From: Acinetobacter baretiae
GTDB taxonomy: Bacteria > Pseudomonadota > Gammaproteobacteria > Pseudomonadales > Moraxellaceae
DNA: 63,485 bases
Assembly: GCF_015627105.1 (NCBI RefSeq)
Contig: NZ_VTDM01000019.1
Coordinates: forward strand, 1 to 63,485
Direction of reading: 5' to 3'
The notes beneath the pieces are model-generated. The model had not been told where the DNA came from, did no database searches, and was given only the letters and a program-made list of their open reading frames with translations. A program made the translations under genes and the position numbers. How positions within the stretch are numbered: the stretch's first letter is position 1; every line of letters starts with the position of its first letter. Shown piece by piece: positions 46,349-55,654 of the stretch.

Positions 46349-46882
46349 TTACCACATTAAATCATCAGGAATAACATACGCTGCATATGGGTCATTTTCA
46401 TCGGTGGTGAGTGTATTGTCTTCAGATTTATTCCATAAAATGAAACCTTGCATTTTTTGATCGATACGTTCAGCCAACGCTTTTGCAAGCAAAGCATATG
46501 GTGTGGTTTTAGCAATCACTAAACTGCCTGCAACAAGGGCATTATATACTTGTTGATTGATATATATTTTTTTGATTTTCTGATCGTCAACAAATTGATA
46601 GGCAATATCACCCTCAGTTTTTTCAATTTTATGTTGTTGAATCATTTGTTGAATATTTGCTTTGAGTGTTTTTTCTTCTATTTTTTTTTGTTTTTCTGCA
46701 TTAAGTTCAATATCTTTTTGTTGTTTTGATTGTTTATTTTTTTCAAGATCTGCCATTAATTCTGCTTTATGGTCTTGCCCTGTGCGTTGTTCGTGTTGTG
46801 CTTGTTTAGACAGCTTCTTAGCTTTTTTTGAGTCAACCAAACCTGCTTTGAGAAGCTGAGCTTGTAATGCATTTTTAACCAT
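46349..46882 (-). CDS. DUF2058 family protein (YaiL-like)
   Basis: About 177 residues from ATG 46882. MVKNALQAQLLKAGLVDSKK is the typical DUF2058 opening, followed by a long Lys/Gln/Glu-rich coiled-coil segment (about 20-90) and a C-terminal block with IYINQQVYNALVAGSLVIA. Members are called nucleoprotein or polynucleotide-associated proteins; the function is poorly defined. The frame extends four codons upstream. Confidence 0.85.
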   Translation of the reverse strand: MVKNALQAQLLKAGLVDSKKAKKLSKQAQHEQRTGQDHKAELMADLEKNKQSKQQKDIELNAEKQKKIEEKTLKANIQQMIQQHKIEKTEGDIAYQFVDDQKIKKIYINQQVYNALVAGSLVIAKTTPYALLAKALAERIDQKMQGFILWNKSEDNTLTTDENDPYAAYVIPDDLMW

Positions 46883-47107
46883 TATATCTTCCACATATAT
46901 TCAAAAATATATGTCTATTATACGCATAAAAAATCTGATTTATGTCTATTTCGTGCTGTCTATCTGACTTAGATGGGCTTGAATATAAAAAGGTCTAATG
47001 AAGTTTATTTATGCATCAGATCACACATATGTATCTTGCGTTAAAACCATACTGATATGTTCGTTAACTTTAATCACCGATAAGCACTTATTTCAATATC
47101 TATACTC

Positions 47108-47245
47108 TTGTATTTTTCACCTATTAATATTCCAATTCTTTTGCTTATTTTTAGCTTGAAATCAGGATTAAATGATTTGAATGCAAAGATCATTGCTTGG
47201 TGTGGGTTAATGCTTGGTATTATTTTATATAGCGTATTGATATAG
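47108..47245 (+). pseudogene. Possible remnant of a small membrane protein
   Basis: A 45-residue open frame from TTG 47108 is hydrophobic in two parts (SPINIPILLLIFSLKSGL and IIAWCGLMLGIILYSVLI) with a short NDLNAK loop, which looks like membrane-protein sequence rather than chance. No ribosome binding site is present and the frame is closed by a stop just upstream, so it may be a decayed gene. Confidence 0.3.
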
Positions 47246-47264
47246 CATCAATATTATATTATTT

Positions 47265-47484
47265 AATCCGAATCCTGTTTTAAGCTTTTATTTTAAAATC
47301 ATTTACTTATGGTATTTTGATCAAATATTGAAATTATGTAGCATATACTTTTAGTCACTCACAACTGTTTTTTAAAGGGAAATCACTTTACTCGTTATAC
47401 TAGACTGTACGGCCAAGCATTTATTTGATATAAAAATATATAAAACAATAATTTAATTGAATTTATTAAACAGGATTCGGGTTG
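47265..47484. repeat. 220-bp element with 16-bp terminal inverted repeats
   Basis: AATCCGAATCCTGTTT (47265-47280) and AAACAGGATTCGGGTT (47469-47484) are inverted copies matching at 15 of 16 positions. The interior is AT-rich with no open frame. This fits a non-autonomous miniature transposable element. No target duplication was evident. Confidence 0.5.
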
Positions 47485-47660
47485 TTTACGCTGATCTTTT
47501 TAGGTGAAACCACCTTATTTGTAATACAAGATGGTGAAGGGAAATAATTTAGATCAAAATATATAAAACATTAACTTCATCGGATTTCCTATCCCTTTAG
47601 GATGAGTTATATAATTGTGCATGGCTGCAAAGGTATATACCCTCATAAAAGTGTTATCGA

Positions 47661-47963
47661 TTACTGATAAAACTGAGATACTTTATTTAAAATAGTATGA
47701 AAGCGTGGATCTTTTATCGAATAAAAGATTTGCTTGCCCGACCGACGTGTTGTGACAACGCCATTTTTGCGTAAAATCATCAGTTGTTGAGACAATGTTG
47801 GTTGCAAAATTTTTGTTTTATGTTCAATTTCAGAGACATTTAATTCCTCTTGAAGTAGGTGACTTAAAATAATTAATCGATCTTGATTGGCCAAAGATTT
47901 TAACATAATGACAATATCATTTGATTGTGTTCGCACCACATTCATATTCATTGCAGTATCCAT
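47661..47963 (-). CDS. ArsR-family winged-helix regulator
   Basis: A 100-residue DNA-binding protein with the ArsR fold: MLKSLANQDRLIILSHLLQE, LNVSEIEHKTKILQPTLSQQ as the helix-turn-helix, and GVVTTRRSGKQIFYSI as the wing. It contains no cysteine, so thiol-based metal or sulfide sensing of the ArsR/BigR kind is unlikely. It has no adjacent target gene on either side, so its regulon is not evident. Confidence 0.88.
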   Translation of the reverse strand: MDTAMNMNVVRTQSNDIVIMLKSLANQDRLIILSHLLQEELNVSEIEHKTKILQPTLSQQLMILRKNGVVTTRRSGKQIFYSIKDPRFHTILNKVSQFYQ

Positions 47964-48556
47964 TTAAATGACATCCTTAATCTATACATTTATTGATTGA
48001 AAATATACAAAATATCTATGCATAAAAGATGGATTTGTCATATAAAAGCGTAAATATCAGGCCTTATTTTGTGTTATTTAATTGTATTGAGCTTAATTTC
48101 ATATTTAACTCAATTAACGGTATCTTTGAACTACTAAATGGTGAAATCTGTTTGATGGAAATAAATATCAGAAAATCTATTTAAATTCATAAAAATTCAT
48201 TGATATGGATGCAAGATGAGAAATTTTATAAATTATTTATTTATTTGTGGAAAAATTTTTAAAAATCGGTAAAAATTAATGCAACGAAGGAAAATAATTC
48301 GATATCACTTACGCTATATTATGAATTAGGGTGTAAGAGGGATCGAGAGAATAGTTTATGGTATTGGGAGATATCGTAAATTTGACCCAAAAGGTCTGAA
48401 CTCGGCTTTTAGAGAAAACAAATTTACCCATTTGTTGGATGGTATACCGTGTACAACACAGTAACGACTAAGAGTAAACAGTCAGTTTTCCCTTGACTTT
48501 AAAATAATAATGCTCATCTTGCTCTCGAATATTTTTCACTATATCCAGAGAAAAAT
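47964..48556. other. Gene-free stretch before the Lrp-type regulator
   Basis: AT-rich, without recognisable genes. Two small perfect hairpins stand out: GACC-CAAAA-GGTC (48384-48396) and AACAAAT-TTACCC-ATTTGTT (48417-48436). They may belong to a leader or a small RNA, but nothing identifies one. Confidence 0.4.
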
Positions 48557-49027
48557 ATGCAACTAGACCGCTTTGATAAACAGATTCTCGAAATACTGAC
48601 CCACGAAGACTTAAACCTCAATGAACTGTCTGAACGTGTTAATTTATCAATTAGCTCCGTACATCGTCGTATTAAAATATTGATTGAATCTGACATGATG
48701 ACAGGGTTAAAACGTGAAATTAATTATCATAAATTAGGCTTCAAACTACACATTCTCTTACAAGTATCTTTAAGTAAACATGACAGTGAAACTTTTGATC
48801 GATTTTTGGCTGAACTTGAAGCTATTCCAGAGGTGATTAATGCATTTTTGGTCACAGGGCAAAGTGCAGATTTTATTGTGGAGCTATTGGCAAAAGATAT
48901 GGAAAATTACAGTGAGATTTTACTTAAACGTGTAGCTAAAATAGAAAATGTAACGGCATTACATTCAAGTTTTGTGATCAAAAAGTATAACGTCTTTAAC
49001 TGTCAACACATGCTCAGCCGTGTTTGA
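48557..49027 (+). CDS. Lrp/AsnC-family transcriptional regulator
   Basis: 156 residues: an N-terminal helix-turn-helix (LDRFDKQILEILTHEDLNLN, then LSERVNLSISSVHRRIKIL) and a C-terminal RAM effector domain (about 65-150, with VINAFLVTGQSADFIVELLA). Lrp-type proteins respond to amino acids and form octamers. The target is unknown; no amino acid gene is adjacent on this strand, while dapC converges with it. Confidence 0.9.
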   Translation: MQLDRFDKQILEILTHEDLNLNELSERVNLSISSVHRRIKILIESDMMTGLKREINYHKLGFKLHILLQVSLSKHDSETFDRFLAELEAIPEVINAFLVTGQSADFIVELLAKDMENYSEILLKRVAKIENVTALHSSFVIKKYNVFNCQHMLSRV

Positions 49028-49036
49028 GTGGTGATC

Positions 49037-49075
49037 AGCAGAGGCGAATGAAATCGCCTCTGCTTTTATTTTTAT
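49037..49075. terminator. Bidirectional terminator between the Lrp gene and dapC
   Basis: AGCAGAGGCGA (49037-49047) and TCGCCTCTGCT (49054-49064) pair perfectly over 11 bases around ATGAAA, followed by a T-rich tract. Confidence 0.92.
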
Positions 49076-50235
49076 AAAATGTTTTTTAATCGCTGTATTA
49101 CCTGTTCACATTGTTCAATATCTGCCACCAAAGCCATACGTACATGGTTTTCCCCTGGGTTGCCATGAGTTGTATCTCTAGAAAGATAGCGACCTGGTAA
49201 TACTTTAATGTTTGCATGTTGCATTAAATGTTGGGCAAATTTTTCATCATTATCTACTTTTAGCCAATAGTAAAATCCTGCATCGGGTTTTACTAAGGGT
49301 AGTAAATGACCTAATTCATGTTGGAATAACTGAAACTTTTTTTGATACAAAGCTCTATTATCTGCAACATGTTGTTCATCTGCCCAGGCCAGTGTAGAGG
49401 CAATTTGATGCTGAACAGGCATGGCTGCACCATGATATGTTCGATATTTTAAATAAGGGGCTAGGAGATTGGCATCACCTGCAATAAAGCCTGAGCGCAT
49501 TCCTGGTAGGTTAGAGCGTTTGGATAACGAATGAAATACAACACAATTTTTATAGTCGTGACGTCCCATCTCTGCACAAACCTCTAATAGTCCAACAGGG
49601 GGGTGCTCAAACCAAAGCTCTGAATAGCACTCATCTGATGCAATAATAAAATTGTATTGATCTGAGAGTTGAATGAGTTTTTTTAGTTGTTCACAGGACA
49701 TTACTGCACCTGTAGGATTACCCGGGGTACAGATAAATAAAACTGCTGTTTTTTCCCAAACATGCTGAGGTACAGTATCAAAATCACCTAAGTAGTTATT
49801 TTCTTCAGTGCAATTAATAAAGTAAGGTGTTGCACCAGCAAGTAATGTTGCACCTTCATAGATCTGATAAAATGGGTTAGGCATGACCACATAATCATCT
49901 TTACTGACCATTGCTTGAATAAAAGAGAAGATGGCTTCTCTGGTACCCGAAACAGGAAGCACGTGTTGCTCTGCACTGATGTGATGTAAATGAAATCGCT
50001 GTGTGAGCCAAGATGCAATTGCTTGACGCAGTTCGAGTAAACCTTTACTTGCAGGGTAGCTCGACAAATGCTGAAAATTTTCAGCCAAGCTATTTATGAC
50101 AAATTGTGGTGCAGGATGTTTGGGTTCACCAATAGACAGTGAAATAGCGGGTAAATTGGCAGGGGTAATCTCTTGAAAAAGTAGGTTAAGTTTTTCAAAT
50201 GGGTATGGATGTAACTGATCTAAATAGGTATTCAT
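49072..50235 (-). CDS. dapC: Succinyldiaminopimelate aminotransferase DapC
   Basis: A PLP-dependent class I aminotransferase in lysine and peptidoglycan precursor synthesis. The 387 residues contain ISLSIGEPKHPAPQFV, SYPASKGLLELRQAIASW, FICTPGNPTGAV, SDECYSELWF and the PLP lysine in FHSLSKRSNLPGMRSG. The N-terminus (LHPYPFEKLNLLF) is typical of DapC rather than aspartate aminotransferases. It lies 16 bases downstream of glnD, an arrangement seen in several gammaproteobacteria. Confidence 0.92.
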   Translation of the reverse strand: MNTYLDQLHPYPFEKLNLLFQEITPANLPAISLSIGEPKHPAPQFVINSLAENFQHLSSYPASKGLLELRQAIASWLTQRFHLHHISAEQHVLPVSGTREAIFSFIQAMVSKDDYVVMPNPFYQIYEGATLLAGATPYFINCTEENNYLGDFDTVPQHVWEKTAVLFICTPGNPTGAVMSCEQLKKLIQLSDQYNFIIASDECYSELWFEHPPVGLLEVCAEMGRHDYKNCVVFHSLSKRSNLPGMRSGFIAGDANLLAPYLKYRTYHGAAMPVQHQIASTLAWADEQHVADNRALYQKKFQLFQHELGHLLPLVKPDAGFYYWLKVDNDEKFAQHLMQHANIKVLPGRYLSRDTTHGNPGENHVRMALVADIEQCEQVIQRLKNIL

Positions 50236-50251
50236 AAATTAACTACTGGTT

Positions 50252-52930
50252 TTATGGTGTTGAATTGGTCACTTGGTTTGAAGCTTCATCAAGTGCAGAC
50301 TTTAATTGGAACGCAAAATGTGTAGACTCCTCATCCGACATTAGCATTCCATTTTTTTTGGTGACATAAAAAATGTCTTCGACTTTTTCACCGAGTGTGG
50401 CAATTTTTGCTGAATGTATGTCTAGTCCTTGCATCATAAATAGTCCACCAATTTTGGCGAGTAGACCTGGGTGATCTAACGTGGAGATTTCTATTTCATG
50501 CTGTTTAAGTACGTCATCTATTTTAATATTCACAATATTTTCAATATTAAAGTGTCTAAGCTGTCGAGGAATACGTCTTTGCATGAGATTTGGATATTCA
50601 TCCACATGACTTAACGCATTTGACAAGGCTTGGATGACCGTTTTTTGACGTTCTGGGTCTGTGAGTAAAGTACCAAAACGATCTAACACAATATAAGTAT
50701 CTAAACTAAAATCAGTTTTAGAGGTAATAATTCGCGCATCTTGTACATCTAAATTCATACGATCTAATACAGCGACTGTTGTTGCAAAAAGATTGGGTTT
50801 ATCTTGTGTATAAATAAAAATTTGTACGGCATCTTGTGCTGTTTTACGCTGAGCACGTAATTTAATGAGGGGTTGAGTATCTTGATTATGTTCTAGTATT
50901 GCATGTGTACACCATGTGACATCATCAACAGACTCTTTTAAGAAGTATTCATCACCTAGTGCTTGCCACACTGCTTCAACACGCTGTAATGAGAAATCTT
51001 GTACTAATCGCTCACTTGCGTAAAATTTAGTGTCTTCTATGAGCATTTGATAGTCTACAGGACGATCTATACCTTTTCGAATCACTTCGCGGGTTTGTGT
51101 ATAAAGTTGGCGCATTAAAGACGCACGCCATGTATTCCACAATTTGGGGTTGGTTGCATTGATGTCTGCAACCGTAAGGGTATATAGATAGTCTAGATGA
51201 TCCATATCTTTGAGTTTAGATGCAAACTCTTGAATGACGTCTGGATCTGAAATATCTTTTTTTTGTGCTGTAAGTGAAATGAGTAGGTGATTTTCGATGA
51301 GCCATGCAATCAGATGAGTGTCTTCATCACTAATACGATGCATCTTACAAAATTGGCGAGCATCTTCTGCACCTAAAATACAATGGTCACCGTTACGGCC
51401 TTTTGCAATATCATGAAAGAGTGCTGCAATCATAATCACATCTCGTTTTTTAAGACGTTGATAGACGGAGCTGACTACAGGAAAGTCTTTAGCAAATTCA
51501 GGTTCTTTAAAGCGTTCTAAATTACGAATAAGAAAAAGGGTGTGTTGGTCTACCGTATAGATATGGAATAAGTCATATTGCATGAGTCCCATAATTTGGC
51601 CAAAGGCGGGTAAATACTTGCCTAAAATGCCATATCTACGCATGTGTGACAATGTTTCATATAGACGGGTTGACGACTGTATGATTTTTAAAAATAAGGC
51701 TTGATGTTCAGGTTGTTGTCTAAAGTGTTCATCTATATTTTTTGCAGCCAATACCAGTAAGCGTAATGTACGTGCTCGTATGCCTTTAATTTCTGGGTGT
51801 ATTGCAATCAGATGAAATATTTCTAAAATGGCGCTTGGATTTTCAGAAAATACTCGATGATGTTGTACCGCAATTTTATGGTCTGTGATTGTAAATCGTT
51901 CATTGAGAACAGTGACTTGTTTGATATAGTCTTTAGAGCGTGGCTCTATCACGGACTGATTGAAAAAGGCGAGTAACACTTCATTGAGTGTGGCGACTTG
52001 TTGTGCTTTACGATAATAACGGCGCATAAACTGTTCAACGCCGTGATTTGTAGGTTGTTCTTGTTCTTTTAAATGAATATGGCCAAATTTACTAGAAATT
52101 TCTTTTTGATAATCGAATAACAGTCTATTTTCATCTCTTTTGGTTAAGCGATGTAGATAATGTCTGATTTCCCAATAGAAGGTTTCTGCCTCTTCTAAAA
52201 TCTTTAATTCAAACTCTGAAATAAAGCCTAAATGAACAAGGTCATAAATACGATTTACTCTAAAGTGTCGCTTGGCCACCCATGCAATTTGATTCATATC
52301 TCGAAGGCCACCGGGCGCATTTTTAATATCTGGCTCAAGATTACTTTCGGTATAATTGTGTTGTGAGTAACGTTTCTTTTGCTCTGTCATTTTGGCATCA
52401 AAAAATGCACGGTCTGTCCATGTTTGGCTGACCATTTGTTTAGGCCAACGAGAAAAACGCTCATCACCAACAATTAATCGAGATTCGATCAATGATGTTG
52501 CAATGGTAATATCTTGTTTTGCTTGTTCAATACAAGATTGTGCGGTACGTACACTAACGCCGGGTTTAAATCCTGTATCCCATAATGATGCAATAAATTT
52601 TGAAATCGAATGTTCTTGGCTTGTATTCAGCTCATGTTCAGAAAATAGCATAATATCAACATCTGAATATGGCAGCATTTCTTGACGGCCATAACCACCG
52701 ACAGCAAATAAGCAAATCTCTGATGATTCAAGACCTGCTTGTTGCCAAAGTAAACGTAGGCTTTCGTCTATAGCATGGGATCTAGCCAATACAATATGGC
52801 GAATACTGGTTCCATTTTCAAAATAATAATGGTCAAATTGTTGTTCAATGTGCTGATGCCACTGTTGAATAGATGCATTTGCTTGATGATTTGCCAGATA
52901 GTCTGAAAGAGACGTTGTATTCATGTTCAT
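50252..52930 (-). CDS. glnD: Bifunctional uridylyltransferase/uridylyl-removing enzyme GlnD
   Basis: GlnD senses glutamine and modifies PII proteins, thereby controlling NtrC and glutamine synthetase. Domains in the 892 residues are a nucleotidyltransferase domain (about 40-220, [20 protein letters not shown] with the Gly-rich and Asp-x-Asp residues), a linker, an HD domain with [18 protein letters not shown] (about 510-530), and two C-terminal ACT domains (from about 700 and 815, the latter with [21 protein letters not shown], cited by its HPGLLAKI core). The start may be the third codon. It is relevant to the sigma-54 nitrate promoter elsewhere in the window. Confidence 0.96.
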   Translation of the reverse strand: MNMNTTSLSDYLANHQANASIQQWHQHIEQQFDHYYFENGTSIRHIVLARSHAIDESLRLLWQQAGLESSEICLFAVGGYGRQEMLPYSDVDIMLFSEHELNTSQEHSISKFIASLWDTGFKPGVSVRTAQSCIEQAKQDITIATSLIESRLIVGDERFSRWPKQMVSQTWTDRAFFDAKMTEQKKRYSQHNYTESNLEPDIKNAPGGLRDMNQIAWVAKRHFRVNRIYDLVHLGFISEFELKILEEAETFYWEIRHYLHRLTKRDENRLLFDYQKEISSKFGHIHLKEQEQPTNHGVEQFMRRYYRKAQQVATLNEVLLAFFNQSVIEPRSKDYIKQVTVLNERFTITDHKIAVQHHRVFSENPSAILEIFHLIAIHPEIKGIRARTLRLLVLAAKNIDEHFRQQPEHQALFLKIIQSSTRLYETLSHMRRYGILGKYLPAFGQIMGLMQYDLFHIYTVDQHTLFLIRNLERFKEPEFAKDFPVVSSVYQRLKKRDVIMIAALFHDIAKGRNGDHCILGAEDARQFCKMHRISDEDTHLIAWLIENHLLISLTAQKKDISDPDVIQEFASKLKDMDHLDYLYTLTVADINATNPKLWNTWRASLMRQLYTQTREVIRKGIDRPVDYQMLIEDTKFYASERLVQDFSLQRVEAVWQALGDEYFLKESVDDVTWCTHAILEHNQDTQPLIKLRAQRKTAQDAVQIFIYTQDKPNLFATTVAVLDRMNLDVQDARIITSKTDFSLDTYIVLDRFGTLLTDPERQKTVIQALSNALSHVDEYPNLMQRRIPRQLRHFNIENIVNIKIDDVLKQHEIEISTLDHPGLLAKIGGLFMMQGLDIHSAKIATLGEKVEDIFYVTKKNGMLMSDEESTHFAFQLKSALDEASNQVTNSTP

Positions 52931-52948
52931 AAAGATTGGCCTGAGTGT

Positions 52949-54151
52949 TTATGCTTTAACAGTGATTTTTTGTGCTGCATCTCTTGCAATGTGTCGTGCT
53001 TCGTCTGTATTGGTTGCACGTGCAGTAACAACCCCCATTCTTCGTGTTTTAAACCCTTCAGGCTTTCCAAAGAGTCGAAGATCACTGTCTGGATGGCTTA
53101 GTGCTTGTTCAAGGTTTTGATATCTGAGATTTTCTCCATCGACACCTGCATAAACTACAGCACTGGCTGCAATACTATGTTGTGTAGTGTTCACGGGTAA
53201 TCCTAAAATAGCACGTGCATGTAACTCGAATTCACTTTGGAATTGTGAAGCAAGTGTGACAAGTCCAGTATCGTGAGGGCGAGGAGAGACCTCACTAAAC
53301 CATACATCATCACCTTTAACAAAAAGTTCGACACCAAAGATTCCACAACCACCAAGTGCTGTCGTTACTTTTTCTGCAATCTCTTTGGCTTTGAGTAAAG
53401 CGTTTTCACTCATGGCTTGTGGTTGCCAACTTTCAATATAATCGCCGTCTTGTTGTTGATGTCCGATGGGCGAACAAAAATGAGTGTCTAATATGTCAGT
53501 TTGTGGGTTTTTTGCTCTTACAGTGAGTAAGGTAATTTCGAAATCAAAATCAATTTTAGATTCTATAATAACTTTACCTTGATTAATACGAGCAGTTTGC
53601 ATGGCATATTCCCAAGCTGCATCGATCTGATCTGCATTTTTTACAAAGGACTGGCCTTTGCCAGAAGATGACATCACAGGTTTAACAAAGTTAGGAAAAC
53701 CAATTTCATGACAAGCGTGTCTAAAACGATCTAAAGAATCTGCAAATCTAAATTGAGAGGTAGGAAGTCCCAACTCTTCTGCAGCAAGACGACGAATTCC
53801 TTCTCTATTCATAGTAAGGCTTACAGCTTTTGCAGAAGGAATGACCGTTGCGATGTGATTGTTTTCAATTTCAATTAATACATCTGTGGCAATGGCTTCA
53901 ATTTCTGGCACAATCAGTTGGGGTTGCACAGTATCAATGAGTGTTTTAAGCGCCGTTGGATCAGCCATATTTAACGTATGACAATAATGAGCAACTTGCA
54001 TTGCAGGTGCATTTTCGTAACGATCTGCAGCATGAACTTCTACACCTAGGCGTTGTAACGAAATAACCACTTCTTTACCTAACTCACCAGAGCCCAAAAG
54101 TAAAACTTTAAATGCGGTAGATTGTAGTGGTGTACCAATGGTAACGCTCAT
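52949..54151 (-). CDS. purT: Formate-dependent phosphoribosylglycinamide formyltransferase PurT
   Basis: An ATP-grasp enzyme that formylates GAR with formate in purine synthesis. I place the start at ATG 54151 ([20 protein letters not shown]), preceded by AAAGGAAAGG on the minus strand; the frame continues ten codons upstream. The 400 residues include [60 protein letters not shown] (quoted to 20) and [12 protein letters not shown]. Confidence 0.95.
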   Translation of the reverse strand: MSVTIGTPLQSTAFKVLLLGSGELGKEVVISLQRLGVEVHAADRYENAPAMQVAHYCHTLNMADPTALKTLIDTVQPQLIVPEIEAIATDVLIEIENNHIATVIPSAKAVSLTMNREGIRRLAAEELGLPTSQFRFADSLDRFRHACHEIGFPNFVKPVMSSSGKGQSFVKNADQIDAAWEYAMQTARINQGKVIIESKIDFDFEITLLTVRAKNPQTDILDTHFCSPIGHQQQDGDYIESWQPQAMSENALLKAKEIAEKVTTALGGCGIFGVELFVKGDDVWFSEVSPRPHDTGLVTLASQFQSEFELHARAILGLPVNTTQHSIAASAVVYAGVDGENLRYQNLEQALSHPDSDLRLFGKPEGFKTRRMGVVTARATNTDEARHIARDAAQKITVKA

Positions 54152-54325
54152 TGACCTTTCCTTTATATATTGTTGTATCACGAAGGTTAAATATACTAAC
54201 CCAATTCATATTATTTGAATAATCTATTATAAATGTTGCTTGCTTGACAATCGAACAACTAGCATAGTATTGAGGCAATTTCATTAATCTTATAGCATAC
54301 TCAACATAGGTAATGATGATAAGAG

Positions 54326-54802
54326 ATGAATCACATGTGGGCGATTACGAAACAAACTGTCATGTTGATCATGATATCTGCTGTTGTACTAACAGGTTGT
54401 AATCAAAAAGATGAACCAAAGGTTGTAATTAAACCTGCACCTAAACTTACTAAAGATGCAACACAGTATGCCAAAGAAAGTTGGGGACTGATGACTTCAT
54501 TAGATGAAAAACTGCTAGATGGTTCATTTAAACAAAATCAGATAGACGATGAAGTACGTAAGCCTTTACGAGAGCTAGGTAACCGCTGGATGATTAATGT
54601 AAAAATGGGGGATTCTGTTGCTGAAGGAAATTTTGCATTGTGTCGTAAGGCAATGGTCAGTTTAGACAGTGTGGCACGTGCGATACAGGCACAAGAAAAT
54701 CCTTCTATTTTAGAAAATACAAAAAAAACGTATTTAAGAGATAAAACATTGTGTAAAAGTGCTCTAGACAACCCTGAGCTTGGAAATAGTAAAGACCTTT
54801 AA
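54326..54802 (+). CDS. Putative lipoprotein
   Basis: A 158-residue protein with a type II signal peptide: a charged start, then TVMLIMISAVVLTGC, with the lipobox LTGC and lipidated Cys near residue 25. The mature part is mostly helical and polar (WGLMTSLDEKLLDG, VRKPLRELGNRWM) with two further cysteines (LCRKAM and LCKSAL) that could form a disulfide. No family was recognised. It could start at the fourth codon. It is followed by a strong terminator. Confidence 0.75.
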   Translation: MNHMWAITKQTVMLIMISAVVLTGCNQKDEPKVVIKPAPKLTKDATQYAKESWGLMTSLDEKLLDGSFKQNQIDDEVRKPLRELGNRWMINVKMGDSVAEGNFALCRKAMVSLDSVARAIQAQENPSILENTKKTYLRDKTLCKSALDNPELGNSKDL

Positions 54803-54805
54803 CGA

Positions 54806-54833
54806 GAAAAAGGAAGGCTTAAGCCTTCCTTTT
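54806..54833. terminator. Bidirectional terminator
   Basis: AAAAGGAAGGC and GCCTTCCTTTT pair perfectly around TTAA. It serves the lipoprotein gene and the converging small secreted-protein gene. Confidence 0.92.
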
Positions 54834-54850
54834 CTAATTGTGTAGAATGA

Positions 54851-55069
54851 TTATACTTTTTGCTTTTCAATTTTACTTTTTGCTGTTGTGTCCGTTTTCT
54901 TCTCTACATTCGATTTTTTGATTGAATTTCCCTGCGCTGTAACACATTTGCCGCCTTTATGGTGCGGGCCTTGTCCACCTTGTAGTGTTGTGCCTTTAGG
55001 GCACGCAAAAGCAGTTGCACTAACAACAGATAAAGTTAACGCAATGATAGAGCTGGTGATTTTTTTCAT
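54851..55069 (-). CDS. Small secreted protein (hypothetical)
   Basis: 72 residues with a clear Sec signal peptide (MKKITSSIIALTLSVVSATAFA), then a short mature region with two cysteines (CPKGTTLQGGQGPHHKGGKC) and a Lys/Thr-rich tail. The Cys-Pro-x9-His-His-Lys-x2-Lys-Cys layout suggests a disulfide loop or metal contact. No family was recognised. Confidence 0.65.
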   Translation of the reverse strand: MKKITSSIIALTLSVVSATAFACPKGTTLQGGQGPHHKGGKCVTAQGNSIKKSNVEKKTDTTAKSKIEKQKV

Positions 55070-55141
55070 TCTGACCCCTATATGTATAAAGATAAAAGGT
55101 AATATTACCTTTAGAAAGAATAAAGAATATTGGATGGACTA

Positions 55142-55177
55142 AGCAAGTTTATAAACGTAAGGCTTTATAAACTTGCT
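55142..55177. terminator. Perfect 14-bp hairpin
   Basis: AGCAAGTTTATAAA (55142-55155) and TTTATAAACTTGCT (55164-55177) pair without mismatch around CGTAAGGC. It lies between two minus-strand small genes. The flanking T-tract is weak. Confidence 0.6.
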
Positions 55178-55206
55178 GTTATTCTAGTGTAAAATTTAAT
55201 ACTCAA

Positions 55207-55431
55207 TTAACTTTGATTTTTTCGTGATTGTCTTGCTTTTAAGTCGGCAATTGCCCAAACAGCAAATGCAATACAAGCCAAGAATGCATAAAAGAAGTGA
55301 GTTACTTGTAGATTACCTTGTATTGTACCTTGTATTGCCAAAGTCAGCATAAGCGCACATGTTGTGAGTACATAAAGCATCATATTCGGGTAAGATTTTA
55401 TTTGATCTACTTGAACTTTGATTGAATTCAT
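55207..55431 (-). CDS. Small two-helix inner-membrane protein (hypothetical)
   Basis: A 74-residue product with two hydrophobic segments, MMLYVLTTCALMLTLAIQG (about 17-35) and HFFYAFLACIAFAVWAIADL (about 45-64), ending in a basic tail (KARQSRKNQS). GAGGACTGTC lies upstream on the minus strand. No family was recognised; the segment pattern and ribosome binding site support a real gene. Confidence 0.6.
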   Translation of the reverse strand: MNSIKVQVDQIKSYPNMMLYVLTTCALMLTLAIQGTIQGNLQVTHFFYAFLACIAFAVWAIADLKARQSRKNQS

Positions 55432-55654
55432 AAAGACAGTCCTCCAGTCAAAACATTAAAAATTATTGTGTGTTTATTATATGATTAATGCAATAAAAAT
55501 TGCTACCACTGTTTTGTTACTAAAATATGACAGCTTGGTGTATAGTTGGCCAATATGGAAATTAAAATAATTAAATGGCTGAATTTTTATGATTGTATAT
55601 TGTGAAAGATCAATAAATAATATCGGTAAGGGGGGGAATTCCCCCCTCATTTAT

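Larger units (their letters stand above)
46895..47660. other. Gene-poor stretch with an inverted-repeat-bounded element
   Basis: No protein family is recognisable over 766 bases. It contains a short hydrophobic frame (47108-47245), a 220-base element with 16-base inverted ends (47265-47484), and a small GGTG-AAAC-CACC hairpin (47503-47516) identical in its core to the rnc-leader hairpin. Confidence 0.6.

Noticed and set aside
46998..47159. 53-residue plus-strand open frame in the gene-poor region
   Set aside because: The composition is chance-like, no ribosome binding site is present, and it overlaps the more protein-like frame at 47108.
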